A stretch of DNA of 64,000 bases from Tridacna crocea (lineage: Eukaryota > Mollusca > Bivalvia > Cardiida > Cardiidae). Shown one piece after another: positions 26,301 through 34,874 of this stretch (positions are counted from its first letter, which is position 1; every line of letters starts with the position of its first letter). Where the stretch lies: assembly GCA_943736015.1 (NCBI GenBank), contig OX031072.1, positions 7,033,501 to 7,097,500 of the forward strand, read 5' to 3'. Made by a program: the position numbers and the translations under genes. The notes beneath the pieces are model-generated. The model was given only the letters and a program-made list of their open reading frames with translations, was not told the DNA's origin and made no database searches.

Positions 26301-29300
26301 CTGTGCATGAATTGGACCACAAGAGAGGAAAATGATAATTCAGATTAACTGAAGAGCATCAACACAAATAATACATATACAGCACTTGAAGTTGAATCCA
26401 ACACTAAAATTTGATGTTACTGATGGTCGATGATTACCACTGTAACGATATCTTTCGGTGCCCATCAATCAAAAAATTAGTGCATTGATGAACTTACAGC
26501 AAGTTAATTTGAAATTATCACAACTGTAAAATTTTCAGCACCTGTACGTCAGCAATGTAGTGGTACTTGCTGCCGCCAATGAATTAGACTGCATCTGAGT
26601 GAAATGATCCCTCAAATATATCACCAGTGCAACAGAACATATTACTGCACATAAATTGGACCATAAAAGAGTAAATTGACCATTCTTAATTATTGAATCT
26701 GTCCAACGCTGCAACATTTTGTATTGCTATACATGAATTGGATCACACGCAAGCAAATTTTTGTTGGTTATTTACTAAACCAGGTCAATGTTGCAACATT
26801 ACATGTTGGTAAATTTGGACCATAAGTGAATTGAATTGTCTGTTTTATTGGCCCTGATCAACTCAAACACATTACGTGATCACTAGTGAATCAATTGAGC
26901 TGATACGGGTTTATTGATAAACGCCGTAACTATATAATATGGCCACTCACAAACTGGGTTTCATTATGTGGGATAATATGGAAGAATTGTAATCATAATC
27001 AACGGTTACAAAACATGTTGCAGAGACTGAATTTGGCTACATTTAACTGATTATAAATTCTCTGTGTTACATAATCTTTTCTATGTATGCATGAATTAAA
27101 CAGTGTCTTTTCTACCATTTCAAAGACAATTACTGTCCTTTGAAACATATTTAATTTGTTACCGTACAGAAAAGTCTATGGTATATGTAAGATTAGTATC
27201 ATGTTGTGTGATAGGGAGTTAACTGTTCTCTGAGGTATTTTCGTTTTATTTCAGTTCCATAATTATCATGAATGATTGTAGGATGCATTTATTTCTTTAA
27301 TTATTAAACTATAGTGTTGGTTCCCGGCATGATGGAAGTGGAAACAATTGTCCGTCAACAGCCCTTTACTTAATGGCCCCCCGCCTACCCATTGTTTACA
27401 ACTCAGACATGAGTTCAAACCCATGGACGTTCTCCTCGTGTTCAAAAGCTGCCATCGAAAGTTTTATTGACAGCCTTGGAAGGTAAGAAAATTAGGACAG
27501 ATAGAAACAAAACATGACAAAAAAAAAAAAAAAAACATTGAACACTAAAATCTCAGCTTTATAGAAACCTGTATTTTCAAGTTAGTTATATATGCATAAT
27601 CAAATTTATTGTTTGGTTCAGAGCAAGGTAAAGTTTGCCTGTAAAGAGAACACATTTTAATCGGTCTTCTTTGGTCTGTACAGCATGAATATTAGTGACA
27701 GGTGTGCACAAATCAAATAAAAAAAGTAGTAAGAGGAAATGGCTATTAAAAATGTGTGTCTGGAGATAGCAAGCCTGTTTTTCGCCTAAAAGTTCCTAAA
27801 TTATAATAATTTCATATGGGAAGAAAAACTTTATGAAATACCATTTTTTTTAACGCAAGTTTTTGTATGCAGTTTCTACATATGAATTTAGGAAAAACAG
27901 GCTATGTTCTAGGGCTTTCATAGACTTTATCTACAACATCAACAAAATGTCCCCACCTATACTAAAGCTATTTACCAGACCTCTAGGGGTCTTCATAAAA
28001 GACTGGTACATAGGTTAGTAGCTAGCCAACCATAAATGGATGAATCGTAATATTAAACATTCTTTTGAATAAGCATATTTTAAAATTAGCTGCATCGATT
28101 GCTGCCTTGAAAAGTAGTCTGGTACGCAGAATGCGCAAATCAGATAGGTATGTATTTGAAACCTGATGCCTAGCGAGAGTAAGATTAGGGAATGATCAAG
28201 TAATTTATGGCTGGCTTTATTCATTCACCATCGGATCCAGTCCAATAGTTCTTTCATTTTCCAATGTCACCAAATAAGAAATAGAAAATGGTATCTTTAA
28301 TTGCGGTAAATAGCAATGATGTCAATAATAAGGCTGCTTGAGATGATGAGTGAAGATATCTCTTCCAAATATGTTTATTACTTTAATGAAATATGTTTCA
28401 TACTATTATTGTTTTTTTTGTTTTCTATTTCTCCACAGTACGAGCTGCCTGATAAATGTCCCGAGCATCAACAATGATGTCAATAATAAGGCAGGGCTTG
28501 TTTATGATGCTGATCAGCAGTGTAATATGACTTATGGTAACAACTCAACCTTGTGTCGAGTGAGTTGTAGATATCAGACTTTTCTTTTTCTTCATTACCT
28601 TTTTTCAAAGATAAATGCACTGACATGAGAAAAATAGCTGGTTCGGAAATAGCTTATGTTTCCTTTCAGGCAAATTGTTTGACGTCCCTTTGATGTATGA
28701 TGAAGACAGTGATAAACAAAGGCAACTAATTAAGTCAAAATAACCATGTATAATCTGCAAGTAAAGTTATAGTCTTGTTTCCTGTGTCATTTGTACAACT
28801 TCCTTTGTTGAATATAGAGATCTATAAAAAGTGGATGGTTCCTTGCAACAAGTTTTTTTTTTCTTTCCAGGACAACCTTCACTACCAGTGGGAGTCAATC
28901 TGTTATGCCATGCAGTGTAAAAGGAAGGGAGAAAACTCTTGTGTGGGAAGTTTCTTTCCTTTTGAAGGAACCCCTTGTGGAAACAAAAAGGTTTGTTTTT
29001 GTGTTTCTTGCAGTCAGCTGCAATATTTCAAGGCATTTGTGTTGTGTCAGGTTAGGAAGTAGAGCGTTGGCCTCTTTCGATATCTTGGAAGTTCAAATAT
29101 CATTAGATTATTTCACTCAATTCTCTCTCCACAAAAGCCAGCGGTGTATTCTCTCACATAAATAAGCTGGAACCAATTTCTAACAATAGGTGATAAAGGA
29201 ATCCCTTGCTATTGGTTTCATCAGTCTTTGAAAAGAAGTTTTTTCCCTAATCTAGAGTCAAATTCTCACAAAAATGTTGTGTATATTAATCCATTACCAC

Positions 29301-32300
29301 ACAATCCCTACTTTTGATGATCCTGAGTAAGAAGCCTTAGGAAAAAATTGTGAGAAAAGGAGAAAATGCTGGTAGTAACCAGCATTTTCTCCTTTTCTCA
29401 CAATGTTTCAACCTTTCACAAAACAAATTTCAAATTTTCAGTCACTTTTATTTTGTTGTCTGCAAATGCTTTCGATTTGGACAAACCTGAAATTTTGTCA
29501 TTTGGTAATGAGTTAATTTAAATGACAGTCTTGAACAATGGGGTTTAATGCATCTTCATAATACTTTATCCAGAAAGAGTTGCTGAAAAATAAGGATTCA
29601 TTTTTATATAAAAACCTGCTGAATCACAAGCTATAACTGTGTTTTAAAATGTAGAACATTTCATAATAGCAAAACGTTTCGACCCAGATCAACCTGTGCA
29701 GTGTGCGCAGGCTGACACTGTCCTATATTTTTTGTAAATGCACTTAACCACAGTTTGCAAAAATAATTGAAATAACTTTATTTGCTGAATTGGTCACTTT
29801 GAAAGCTCAGAAATATAAGCTGATGACAAGTTTCTGAAATTTTTCCATATTGCAAAATTGTTCATCTGACATCCACAACCTCACAGCTGCAAGAAGAATT
29901 GTCAATTTTGTATTTTGCAAACTGGGTTTATAGAAATATCCGTTCATTCACCTTATTTACAATAATGAAAACGTGATTTCATTGTTATTTTAGCTGCTGT
30001 CAATTAAACTCTCTTTTTCTTCCAGTGGTGTCAGTCAGGAAAATGTGTTTATTCCGAAGATGCCCCAAGCCAACATGGTAAGTTATCTTTATCCTTTGTA
30101 TTACAGTTGGATACATAATTTGTGCTTTCTTGGTTTTCAAGTAAGATGTTGATTGGTCTACTTGGCATTTCATCCATTTAAGTTTTACCACTGCGATATC
30201 CATTTACCGCATGAAATTAAAAGTATAATTTTGGGGAAAGCACAGATTTATTTTGCTGTAAGGAAAGTTATTACATTCTACCAAAAAGGGAAAATCTTCA
30301 CTGTTTGAACTGGATGAATACATGAAAGTACAAGTTCACCTATTAATATACATGTATTAGTTTGTCTCTTTATTTAACTATATGATCATTTACTAGATAA
30401 AATTTAAGTTTTCGATTAGAGTACAAACCCTGGCCATGTGGCCATGTAAAAAAAAAAAAAAAAAATTAAGGCTATTCATAATAGGATGTCTTTCAAATGT
30501 TCTGTGTGTAAGAAGAATTTGCTACATGTTACCTTTAATATAAAAAAAAAGTAGGAGGTAGATGCAGCACTGACCGAAAGATTTCAAAACCCTGCAAATT
30601 TTACAGTCATAGCCATTCACCTGTGTGTCAAAATTCCAGGAGCATTTTGTACTTTCTAATAGTTCTTTAACCCTTAAGTTTGTTGTCTCAAAACAAACTA
30701 TTTTAATATAACTTTTTGGATTTTCTGCAGTTGGCTGTTTCTTAAAAAAAATGTAAGGAGTAGTTTCTTGTGAGAAGCAATAGCTGCACCTGGAACCTGA
30801 TCATTTTCTATCTTTCAATTATTTTTTTTTTTATATAATGTGCAAACATTGACACCCAAGCCTATTTAGTAAATAATTAAAAGAGTGTTTGACTTCCAAG
30901 ACATTACATTTTCTTACAGAAACATGTATTTTTGGAGACGATCCAAACGTAGAATGTTCACAAGATACGTCATGTGACCCTTCAGATGTGATAAACAGTG
31001 CTGTGCGTTGTTGTGGAACCTGTACAAATCTTGGCAGCACGACAGTGTTGCCTGGAACGACAACTCAGAAGGACACCACAACAAAAACTACTACAACTGC
31101 CATGCCAACAACAACTCGGCCGCCCCCAAGTTCTACAACACAGCAGCCCACAACTACAGCTTCACAGCAGCCTACAAGTTCAACATCACAGCAACCCAGA
31201 GCTGCATCACAGCAGCCCACAACTACAACATCACAGCAGCCCACAAGTACTACAACAATTCAGCAGCCCACAATTACAACATCACAGCAGCCCACAACAT
31301 CACAGCAGCCCACAAGTACTACAACAATTCAGCAGCCCACAACTGCAACATCACAGCAGCCCACAAGTACTACAACAATTCAGAAGCCCACAATTACAAC
31401 ATCACAGCAGCCTACAAGTTCAACAACACAGCAGCCCACAACTAAATCACAGCTGCCCACAACTACATCACTGCAGCCCACAAGTACTACAACAATTCAG
31501 CTGACCACAACTACAGCATCGCATCAACCTACAAGTTCAACATCACAGCAGCCCACAACTACAACATCACAGCAGCCCACAAGTACTACAACAATTCAGC
31601 ACACCACAACTACAACATCACATCAACCTACAAGTTCAACTTCACAGCAGCCTACAACTACATCACAGCAGCCCACTAGTTCAACATCACAGCAGCTCAC
31701 AACTACATCACAGCAGCCCACAACTACAACATCACAGCAGTCCACAAGTTCTACAGTAATTCAGCAGCCCGTAACTACAACATCACAACAGCCATTGACT
31801 ACAACATCACAGCAGCCATCGGCTACATCACAACAGCCCACAACTACAACATCAGAGCAGCCCACAAGTACAACATCACAGCAGCCCACAAGTTCAACAA
31901 CAAAGCAGCCCACACTAATAACATCAAAGAGGCCCACATCACAGCAGCCCCCAAGTTCTATAACATCACAACAACCCACAACTACAACAATACAGCCCAC
32001 AAATTCTACAACAAAGCAGCCCACAACTTCAACATCACAGCAGCCCACAATTACATCACAGCAGCCCGCAACTACAACATCACAGCAGCCCACAACTACA
32101 TCACAGCAGCCCGCAACTACAACATCTCATCAGCCCTCAACTACATCACAGCAGCTGTCATCTACTACATCACAGCAGCTCACAACTAAAACATCACAGC
32201 TGCCCACAACTACATCACGGCAGCCCACAACTACAACATCTCAGCAGCCTGCAACTACAACATCAAAGCAGCTGTCATCTACAACATCACAGCAGCCCAC

Positions 32301-33360
32301 GACTACATCACAGCAGCTGTCATCTACAACATCACAGCAGCTCACGACTACAACATCACAGCTGCCCACAACTACATCACAGCAGCCCGCGACTACAACA
32401 TCACAGCAGCCCACAACTACATCACAGCAGCCTGCAACTACAACATCTCAGCAGCCTGCAACTACAACATCAAAGCAGCTGTCATCTACAACATCACAGC
32501 AGCCCACGACTACAACATCACAGCAGGCCACAACTACATCACAGCAGCTCACAACTACAACATCCCAGCAGCCTGCAACTACAACATCAAAGCAGCTGTC
32601 ATCTACAACATCACAGCAGCCCACAACTGTAACATCACAGCAGTCTGCAACTACAACATCACGGCAGCCTGCAACTACATCACAACAACCCACAACTACA
32701 ACATCACAGCAGCCTATCACTACAGCATCACAACAGCCCACAATTTCAACAACACAACAGCCCACAACTTCTACAATAAGGCAGCCCACAATTACATTAA
32801 CAGAACACCTAACAACTACAACAAGACAGTCGATTACAACAATAGCACTCCCTACAACAACTCGGCGGCTCACAACTACAACACCACAATGGCCCAAAAC
32901 TTCAACAGCCAAACAACCTACATATAAAACATCTGAGCAAACACTAAGTACAACAAGTAAGCAACCCACAAGCACCAATACTGAGATGCAAACAACTACA
33001 GTAGCTCAGCAGTCTGTAACTACAACCAATAAAGATTCATTTACTACAAAAACTGAACATGCAACCAGAAAGTCAACCGAAACAACTCCACAAACCACCG
33101 CTGATACTTCTCATTTACCTCCCTCATCAAAAACTCCACATGATATAGTGACGACTGTTTCAAAGGCAAGGACGAAAACTATCCACAGTTCAACAACTTC
33201 ATCGATAACAGCAGACATATCTACTGCGATAACAACTGAGTCAACCCAGGCTGATGATTCTTTCCCTTCTACTAAAACATATGATAGGAAAACAAGTGAA
33301 TTATCATTTAATCTACAGACAAAGATATCATTGTTTGTGAATATGGCTATTGTAGTTTGA
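11370..33360 (+). CDS. Secreted ADAMTS-like zinc metalloprotease with mucin-like tail
   Basis: Seventeen exons: 11370-11445, 12683-12891, 16031-16117, 18284-18458, 19145-19236, 20493-20544, 20991-21072, 22002-22095, 23377-23454, 24441-24586, 24978-25015, 26022-26130, 27315-27482, 28439-28559, 28871-28990, 30026-30077, 30920-33360. All phases match and the sum is 4140 nt (1379 residues). Residues 1-20 form a signal peptide (MFWRGFIVLIAVIF...). The propeptide has RHKR at 144-147 and RKKR at 233-236, so the mature enzyme probably starts at Q237, just before the YIEYIVVTDY strand. The zinc site HELGHNVGSRHD spans 408-419 and the Met-turn LMAP has Met433. An ADAMTS-type Cys-rich segment follows (WCQSGKCV, about 550-557), then a six-Cys module (569-601) and a Thr/Ser/Gln/Pro mucin domain from about 607. 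No thrombospondin repeat is visible. M12B enzymes cleave extracellular matrix or surface proteins. The exon 4 donor is uncertain (18458 or 18470, both phase 1). The intron after exon 2 is GC-AG. Confidence 0.88.
11478..11641 (+). mobile_element. MITE-A copy with one hairpin arm deleted
   Basis: TTAA-bounded and directly after metalloprotease exon 1. The left hairpin arm is missing, so only GGTTACCAGCATTTTCTCG remains. Confidence 0.75.
12190..12365 (+). mobile_element. SINE-like repeat (GAAAGCAGC family)
   Basis: GTGGGAAAGCAGCCGGTGGCTTGGAAAGAAAATAGTGCGAAG-type body is shared with 21415-21545 and, inverted, with 16640-16910. The last two contexts look tRNA-derived. Confidence 0.5.
12390..12615 (+). 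mobile_element. tRNA-derived SINE
   Basis: The head GGTGTCTGTGAGGTAGAGCG resembles a tRNA A-box region, and GAGTTCGATACCCGG resembles a B box. The body contains ATTGGCCCAC and the tail TTGTTTCTCAATCGATGT, the same tail as at 3.9 kb. It lies 68 bases upstream of metalloprotease exon 2. Confidence 0.75.
12945..13012 (+). mobile_element. MITE-A left-end fragment
   Basis: Only the CAATTGAAATTATTTGCAGACG flank is recognisable. Confidence 0.4.
13318..14606 (+). mobile_element. Helitron-like element with 165-bp tandem core
   Basis: 5' end at a T-run: TAGCTCCACTGGCCGAAGGC with a small inverted repeat. A GTCCGTGCGTGCG microsatellite spans about 13368-13408. The core is about five units of about 165 bp, each with CCTAGGGCTACCAAATTTGG (near 13600, 13765, 13929, 14093, then diverged). 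The 3' end is CAGTGGAGCGATACAGGGCC with the terminal hairpin GGGCCAGCATGGCCC and CTCTTGTT. This fits the non-autonomous Helentron design described in bivalves. No transposase is present. It lies in metalloprotease intron 2. Confidence 0.8.
14880..15715 (+). repeat. Tandem repeat of about 155-bp units, probable Helitron core
   Basis: Four diverged units start with GTGACCTA-type words near 14941, 15098, 15253 and 15397. They share GGCTTCATGTTATATTTCGT and GAATGCAACTCCTCCCAC. A GTCCGTCTATCAGTCC stretch near 15570 and a closing GATGGCACTCTTGTC suggest a worn Helitron-like element. Confidence 0.6.
15733..15850 (+). mobile_element. MITE-A right half
   Basis: Hairpin and right end (CATTGTGTGGTAAAGATTTAA) only. 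It directly abuts the repeat array to its left. Confidence 0.65.
16143..16591 (+). mobile_element. MITE-A copy carrying a nested MITE-C
   Basis: The MITE-A sequence runs from 16143 to CAGGGCAG, is interrupted at TTAA by MITE-C (16336-16564), and resumes AGGAGGGATTGTGTGGTAAAG, ending TTAA at 16588-16591. Confidence 0.85.
16336..16564 (+). mobile_element. MITE-C copy (TTACCCCATA ends), nested
   Basis: TTAACCCTTTACCCCATAAG at the left and GAGTAAAAGGTTAA at the right, with TTAA on both sides. The central hairpin is GGTGAAATTG...CAATTTCACC with the outer arm ACATTGTGGCAAAA. Confidence 0.85.
16640..16915 (-). mobile_element. tRNA-related SINE (minus orientation)
   Basis: Contains AAGGATTGAACCAGCCACC and CTATCCACTGAGGCCAAGCT, a tRNA-like B/A-box layout when read on the minus strand. 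A related copy is at 52910-53120. Confidence 0.55.
16959..17186 (+). mobile_element. MITE-C copy
   Basis: Full-length, TTAA-bounded, about 400 bp from the nested copy and almost identical to it. Confidence 0.85.
17311..17504. mobile_element. Inverted-repeat MITE with about 45-bp ends
   Basis: Ends ATAGTGCACCCCAGTGC... and ...TTATGGTGCTCTAT are inverted copies, with TAACATTGCCTTTCA facing TGAAAGGCTATGTTA. The family is unknown. Confidence 0.6.
17510..18280. other. Intron sequence with nothing recognised
   Basis: Part of metalloprotease intron 3. No exon, hairpin or repeat is supported. Confidence 0.4.
19261..19463 (+). mobile_element. MITE-B copy
   Basis: Starts 24 bases after metalloprotease exon 5 with TTAACCCTCTGGCCACTAAG. 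The hairpin is imperfect (a small ATAGATC duplication in the right arm). Confidence 0.65.
19895..20045 (-). mobile_element. tRNA-derived SINE-like repeat
   Basis: GGGTTTGAACCCTGGACCTC is B-box-like, and AACACTCTACCATGTTGCTAC fits the A-box side when read on the minus strand. Confidence 0.5.
20584..20772 (+). mobile_element. MITE-B copy
   Basis: TTAA-bounded, with hairpin GATCAAGATCAGACTGCACA / TGCGGTCTGATCTTTGATC and right end GAATAAGGGTTAA. Confidence 0.8.
21415..21545 (+). mobile_element. SINE-like repeat fragment (GAAAGCAGC family)
   Basis: AATGTGGGAAAGCAGCCAGC and TGGAAAGAAAATTGTGCGAA match the copy at 12.2 kb. Confidence 0.45.
21757..21965 (+). mobile_element. MITE-B copy
   Basis: Hairpin around 21808-21855 and right end TTAGCAGGATAAGGGTTAA, 37 bases before metalloprotease exon 8. 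Confidence 0.75.
22112..22338 (-). mobile_element. MITE-A copy
   Basis: Full-length and TTAA-bounded, starting 17 bases after metalloprotease exon 8. The element avoids the splice donor. Confidence 0.85.
22660..22812 (-). mobile_element. MITE-B copy, long perfect hairpin
   Basis: ATATAGATCCAAGATCAGAC is mirrored exactly by GTCTGATCTTGGATCTATAT; flank GTCCACAAAAGGTCAGTGAG. Confidence 0.75.
22940..23045 (-). mobile_element. tRNA-like SINE head
   Basis: GGATCGAACTCGGGATCTCC followed by ACACCTGACTACTGTGTCAC is tRNA-like on the minus strand. Confidence 0.45.
23200..23357 (-). mobile_element. MITE-A remnant
   Basis: GTCGTCTGCAGATGTTTTAAATTTCG and GAAAATGGTGAGAAGTTAA identify the right end. It ends 20 bases before metalloprotease exon 9. 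Confidence 0.5.
23478..23990 (+). repeat. Degenerate tandem repeat, about 29-bp unit
   Basis: Variants of TTGCTAGATAATGTACACC recur through metalloprotease intron 9, clearest at 23810-23965. Confidence 0.6.
25095..25322 (+). mobile_element. MITE-A copy
   Basis: Nearly consensus. The hairpin is perfect across ACATTGTGGGAAAAGGAG. The right TTAA is replaced by TTTTG. Confidence 0.85.
25350..25700. mobile_element. Worn MITE-B and MITE-A remnants
   Basis: MITE-B-like AATAAGATCAGAGTAC with AGTTGATCTTGTATCTA at 25355-25400. A MITE-A left end (TTAACCCTTTACCACACAAG) at 25518 with a scrambled centre carrying GAAATTGCTTGCAACGAGCA. Confidence 0.5.
26022..26130 (+). CDS. Metalloprotease exon 12: first half of the zinc-binding motif
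   Basis: The exon encodes GMGYLNSICQNAWAVSETEE and then ...TIHIAAHELGHN, the first two zinc ligands (H408, H412) and the catalytic Glu409. It ends in phase 2 inside the Asn codon at donor AA|GTAGGT. The third ligand is on the next exon (27315-27482), so the active site is split by a 1.18 kb intron. That intron carries decayed copies of this exon's last ~44 bases. Confidence 0.9.
26131..27060 (+). repeat. Decayed intronic array derived from the zinc-site exon
   Basis: Degenerate copies of the last ~44 bases of exon 12 recur at about 26279-26322, 26625-26667, 26705-26748, 26786-26826 and 26921-26965, with a possible sixth near 27003-27045. The best copy matches the exon at 37 of 44 positions by eye and still reads NAVTIHIAVHELDHK in the same frame. 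A further piece near 26210 (ATCACAAGTAGTTGCAA) copies the exon-intron border. None of the copies keeps a usable donor with an acceptor, so they are read as pseudo-exon repeats, not alternative exons. Confidence 0.7.
27098..27226 (-). mobile_element. MITE-A remnant
   Basis: TTTTCTACCATTTCAAAGAC and the end TTGTGTGATAGGGAGTTAA. Confidence 0.4.
27315..27482 (+). CDS. Metalloprotease exon 13: third zinc ligand and Met-turn
   Basis: Completes Asn413 and reads VGSRHDG, giving His418 as third zinc ligand and Asp419, which is typical of the adamalysin/reprolysin group. The YLMAPRLP segment is the Met-turn; LMAP/VMAP is typical of ADAMTS-type enzymes. The end, CSKAAIESFIDSLG, matches the ADAMTS C-terminal catalytic helix pattern. 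Donor GGAAG|GTAAGA, phase 2. Confidence 0.9.
27773..27903. repeat. Short inverted repeat in intron 13
   Basis: AGCCTGTTTTTCGCCTAAAAG and GAATTTAGGAAAAACAGGCT form a hairpin of about 130 bp. Confidence 0.4.
28314..28334 (+). repeat. 21-bp exact copy of exon 14 sequence in the preceding intron
   Basis: The 21 bases at 28314-28334 (starting CAATGATGTC, ending AATAAGGC) also occur at 28472-28492 inside exon 14, 158 bases downstream. Flanks are partly similar, which suggests a small decayed duplication. Confidence 0.75.
29286..29516 (-). mobile_element. MITE-A copy
   Basis: Full-length, in metalloprotease intron 15. The loop is enlarged to GGTAGTAACC. Confidence 0.85.
30920..33360 (+). CDS. Metalloprotease terminal exon: Cys module plus mucin-like domain
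   Basis: The last exon is 2441 nt. It opens with a compact six-cysteine module (ETCIFGDDPN... to RCCGTC) and then runs into dozens of imperfect units of the form P-T-T-T-T-S-Q-Q, with Thr, Ser, Gln and Pro making up nearly everything to about residue 1250. The rest is more varied but still Thr/Ser-rich. Such domains are normally heavily O-glycosylated, which predicts an extended, mucus-associated or surface-anchored enzyme. The protein ends in a short hydrophobic stretch (ISLFVNMAIVV) before TGA. That could be a weak GPI-anchor signal but is too short for a usual membrane helix. A gel-forming or cell-surface role is inference only. Confidence 0.88.
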
Positions 33361-33462
33361 TACTTTCACCTTAGATTATTTGATCAGTCAATTCCTGTAG
33401 CAACTTTACAGAGATCTCAGAAATTCTAGGATTTTTACTCACTTTTTGTTAAAAATGATATT

Positions 33463-33496
33463 TTTAAATAAAATACAGTTGAAAAAAAAAAAAAGA
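33463..33496 (+). terminator. Polyadenylation signal of the metalloprotease gene
   Basis: An AATAAA hexamer lies about 105 bases after the TGA stop, followed about 10 bases later by an A-run near 33482-33494. The position is right for the 3' end of this gene. The genomic A-run would also prime oligo-dT in cDNA work. Confidence 0.55.
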
Positions 33497-33558
33497 AGAC
33501 TTCACGATTTAGTTTCACAATACCGTTTTGATGTAAAGTTGTTATGCCATTACTTCCA

Positions 33559-33788
33559 TTAACTCTTTACCAAGTGACGAAATTTTAGACTGGCTCAAAT
33601 TGAAAGCCCTTGCAGCAAACAGTATAGTTGTAACTCGGAAACTGAAATTTGTTTCCATAAGGATAGAAAACAATGTGGGAAAAGGACAAAATGATGGTAA
33701 CCAGCATTTTCTCCTTTTTCCCACAATGTTTTCAAAAAGCTTCTATCTCAGGGTTGTAAAAACCAGGGATTGTTTGGTAAAGGGTTAA
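33559..33788 (+). mobile_element. MITE-A copy
   Basis: TTAA at both ends. The hairpin has two mismatches (ACAAAATGATGG facing CCAGCATTTTC). Confidence 0.85.
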
Positions 33789-33825
33789 AACAACCATTTT
33801 CATATGCAAGTCTTTTGCCATCCCA

Positions 33826-34096
33826 CTAGTGAAGTGCAACACGCGAAAAGGTGCATTCGGACATTTGCGTAAAGTGTCGTCCCGGATTAGCCTGCGCAGT
33901 CCGCGCAGGCTAACCCGGGACGGCACTTTACGACTACATTAGATTTTGTGCTACAGTAGACTTGCGTAAAACAGAAAATTGCATAAAATCGGAAATTGTC
34001 ATTTAGGATTAGCCTGTGAGGACTGCACACGTTGATCCGAGACGACACTTTACGCAAACGTCCGAATGACCCTTTTCGCGTGTTGCACTCCCTAGT
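33826..34096. mobile_element. Fold-back element with two internal hairpins
   Basis: The ends GTGCAACACGCGAAAAGG and CCTTTTCGCGTGTTGCAC are inverted copies and continue inward (CATTCGGACATTTGCGTAAAG). The left half holds a second hairpin, CCCGGATTAGCCTGCGC facing GCGCAGGCTAACCCGGG. A sister copy lies at 38348-38575. Confidence 0.75.
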
Positions 34097-34189
34097 GATT
34101 ATGGTTTTGTTATTTATTAACCTGGATAGGTGCACTTATTGACCTGTCAGGACTGACTGAAATAGTGTTGAAATGAAATTACACCAAAA

Positions 34190-34640
34190 AATGTATGTAA
34201 TTCTATATCATTCTGGCTTTTGTACTTAATTCTGCGTAAATCTCTGTTGCCCTACAATCATAGCATTTGCACGTATTTCTGTGTGTTGCTGTTCAAGTAT
34301 AGCTTTTGCACGTACTTCTCTGTGTTGCTCTGATTATCATACCTGTTGCATGTATTTCTTTGTGTTGCTTTGATCATTATAGGTATTGTACACAATTCTT
34401 TCTGTCGTTCTGATCATTATATCTCTAGGCATAATTATTTGTGTTGATTTGAATACAGCATTTGTAGTAATTCTGAGTATTCTTTTGATCATTATTGCCT
34501 CTGTACGTATTTCTCAGTGTTGCTCAGATCAAAATTGCTTTTGTATGTAATTTTGGTATAATTCGGGCTTAATACACAATTCTGTATATTGCTTTGATCA
34601 TTCTAGCGTGTATACGTAATTCTACATGTTACTGTGACTA
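34190..34640 (+). repeat. Degenerate tandem repeat, about 45-60-bp unit
   Basis: Repeated words GTACGTAATTCT, GTGTTGCTTTGATCATTATA and variants. Confidence 0.55.
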
Positions 34641-34655
34641 TTTTGGCTTTAGTAC

Positions 34656-34867
34656 TTAAATCATTACCAAACAATATTTTAGGCTTGTACAAATCGAAGA
34701 CGATAAAGTAAAAATTTCTGAAAATTTGTAATTTGTTTTGTGAAGGGTAGAAAACGTGGGAAAAGGAGAAAATGCTGGTTACCAGCATTTTCTCCTTTTC
34801 CTACAATGTTTTCTAAAGGCTTCCTTCTCAGGGTAGTCAAAAGTAGGAATTGTATGGTAATGGGTTA
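34656..34867 (+). mobile_element. MITE-A copy inside a tandem-repeat tract
   Basis: TTAA-bounded. It lies between the degenerate array on the left and the 69-bp array on the right, so it probably inserted into one continuous array. Confidence 0.85.
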
Positions 34868-34874
34868 AATCTGT

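Noticed and set aside
26279-26322. Alternative (mutually exclusive) zinc-site exon
   Set aside because: Although it reads NAVTIHIAVHELDHK, it is followed by AGAGAGG instead of a GT donor, and no acceptor produces a matching exon. Later copies carry stops.
31761-32978. Long minus-strand open frames rich in Val/Gly/Cys across the protease mucin region
   Set aside because: They are the antisense reading of the CAGCAGCCCACAACTACAACA-type repeat. They have no start context, no splice structure and no family resemblance.
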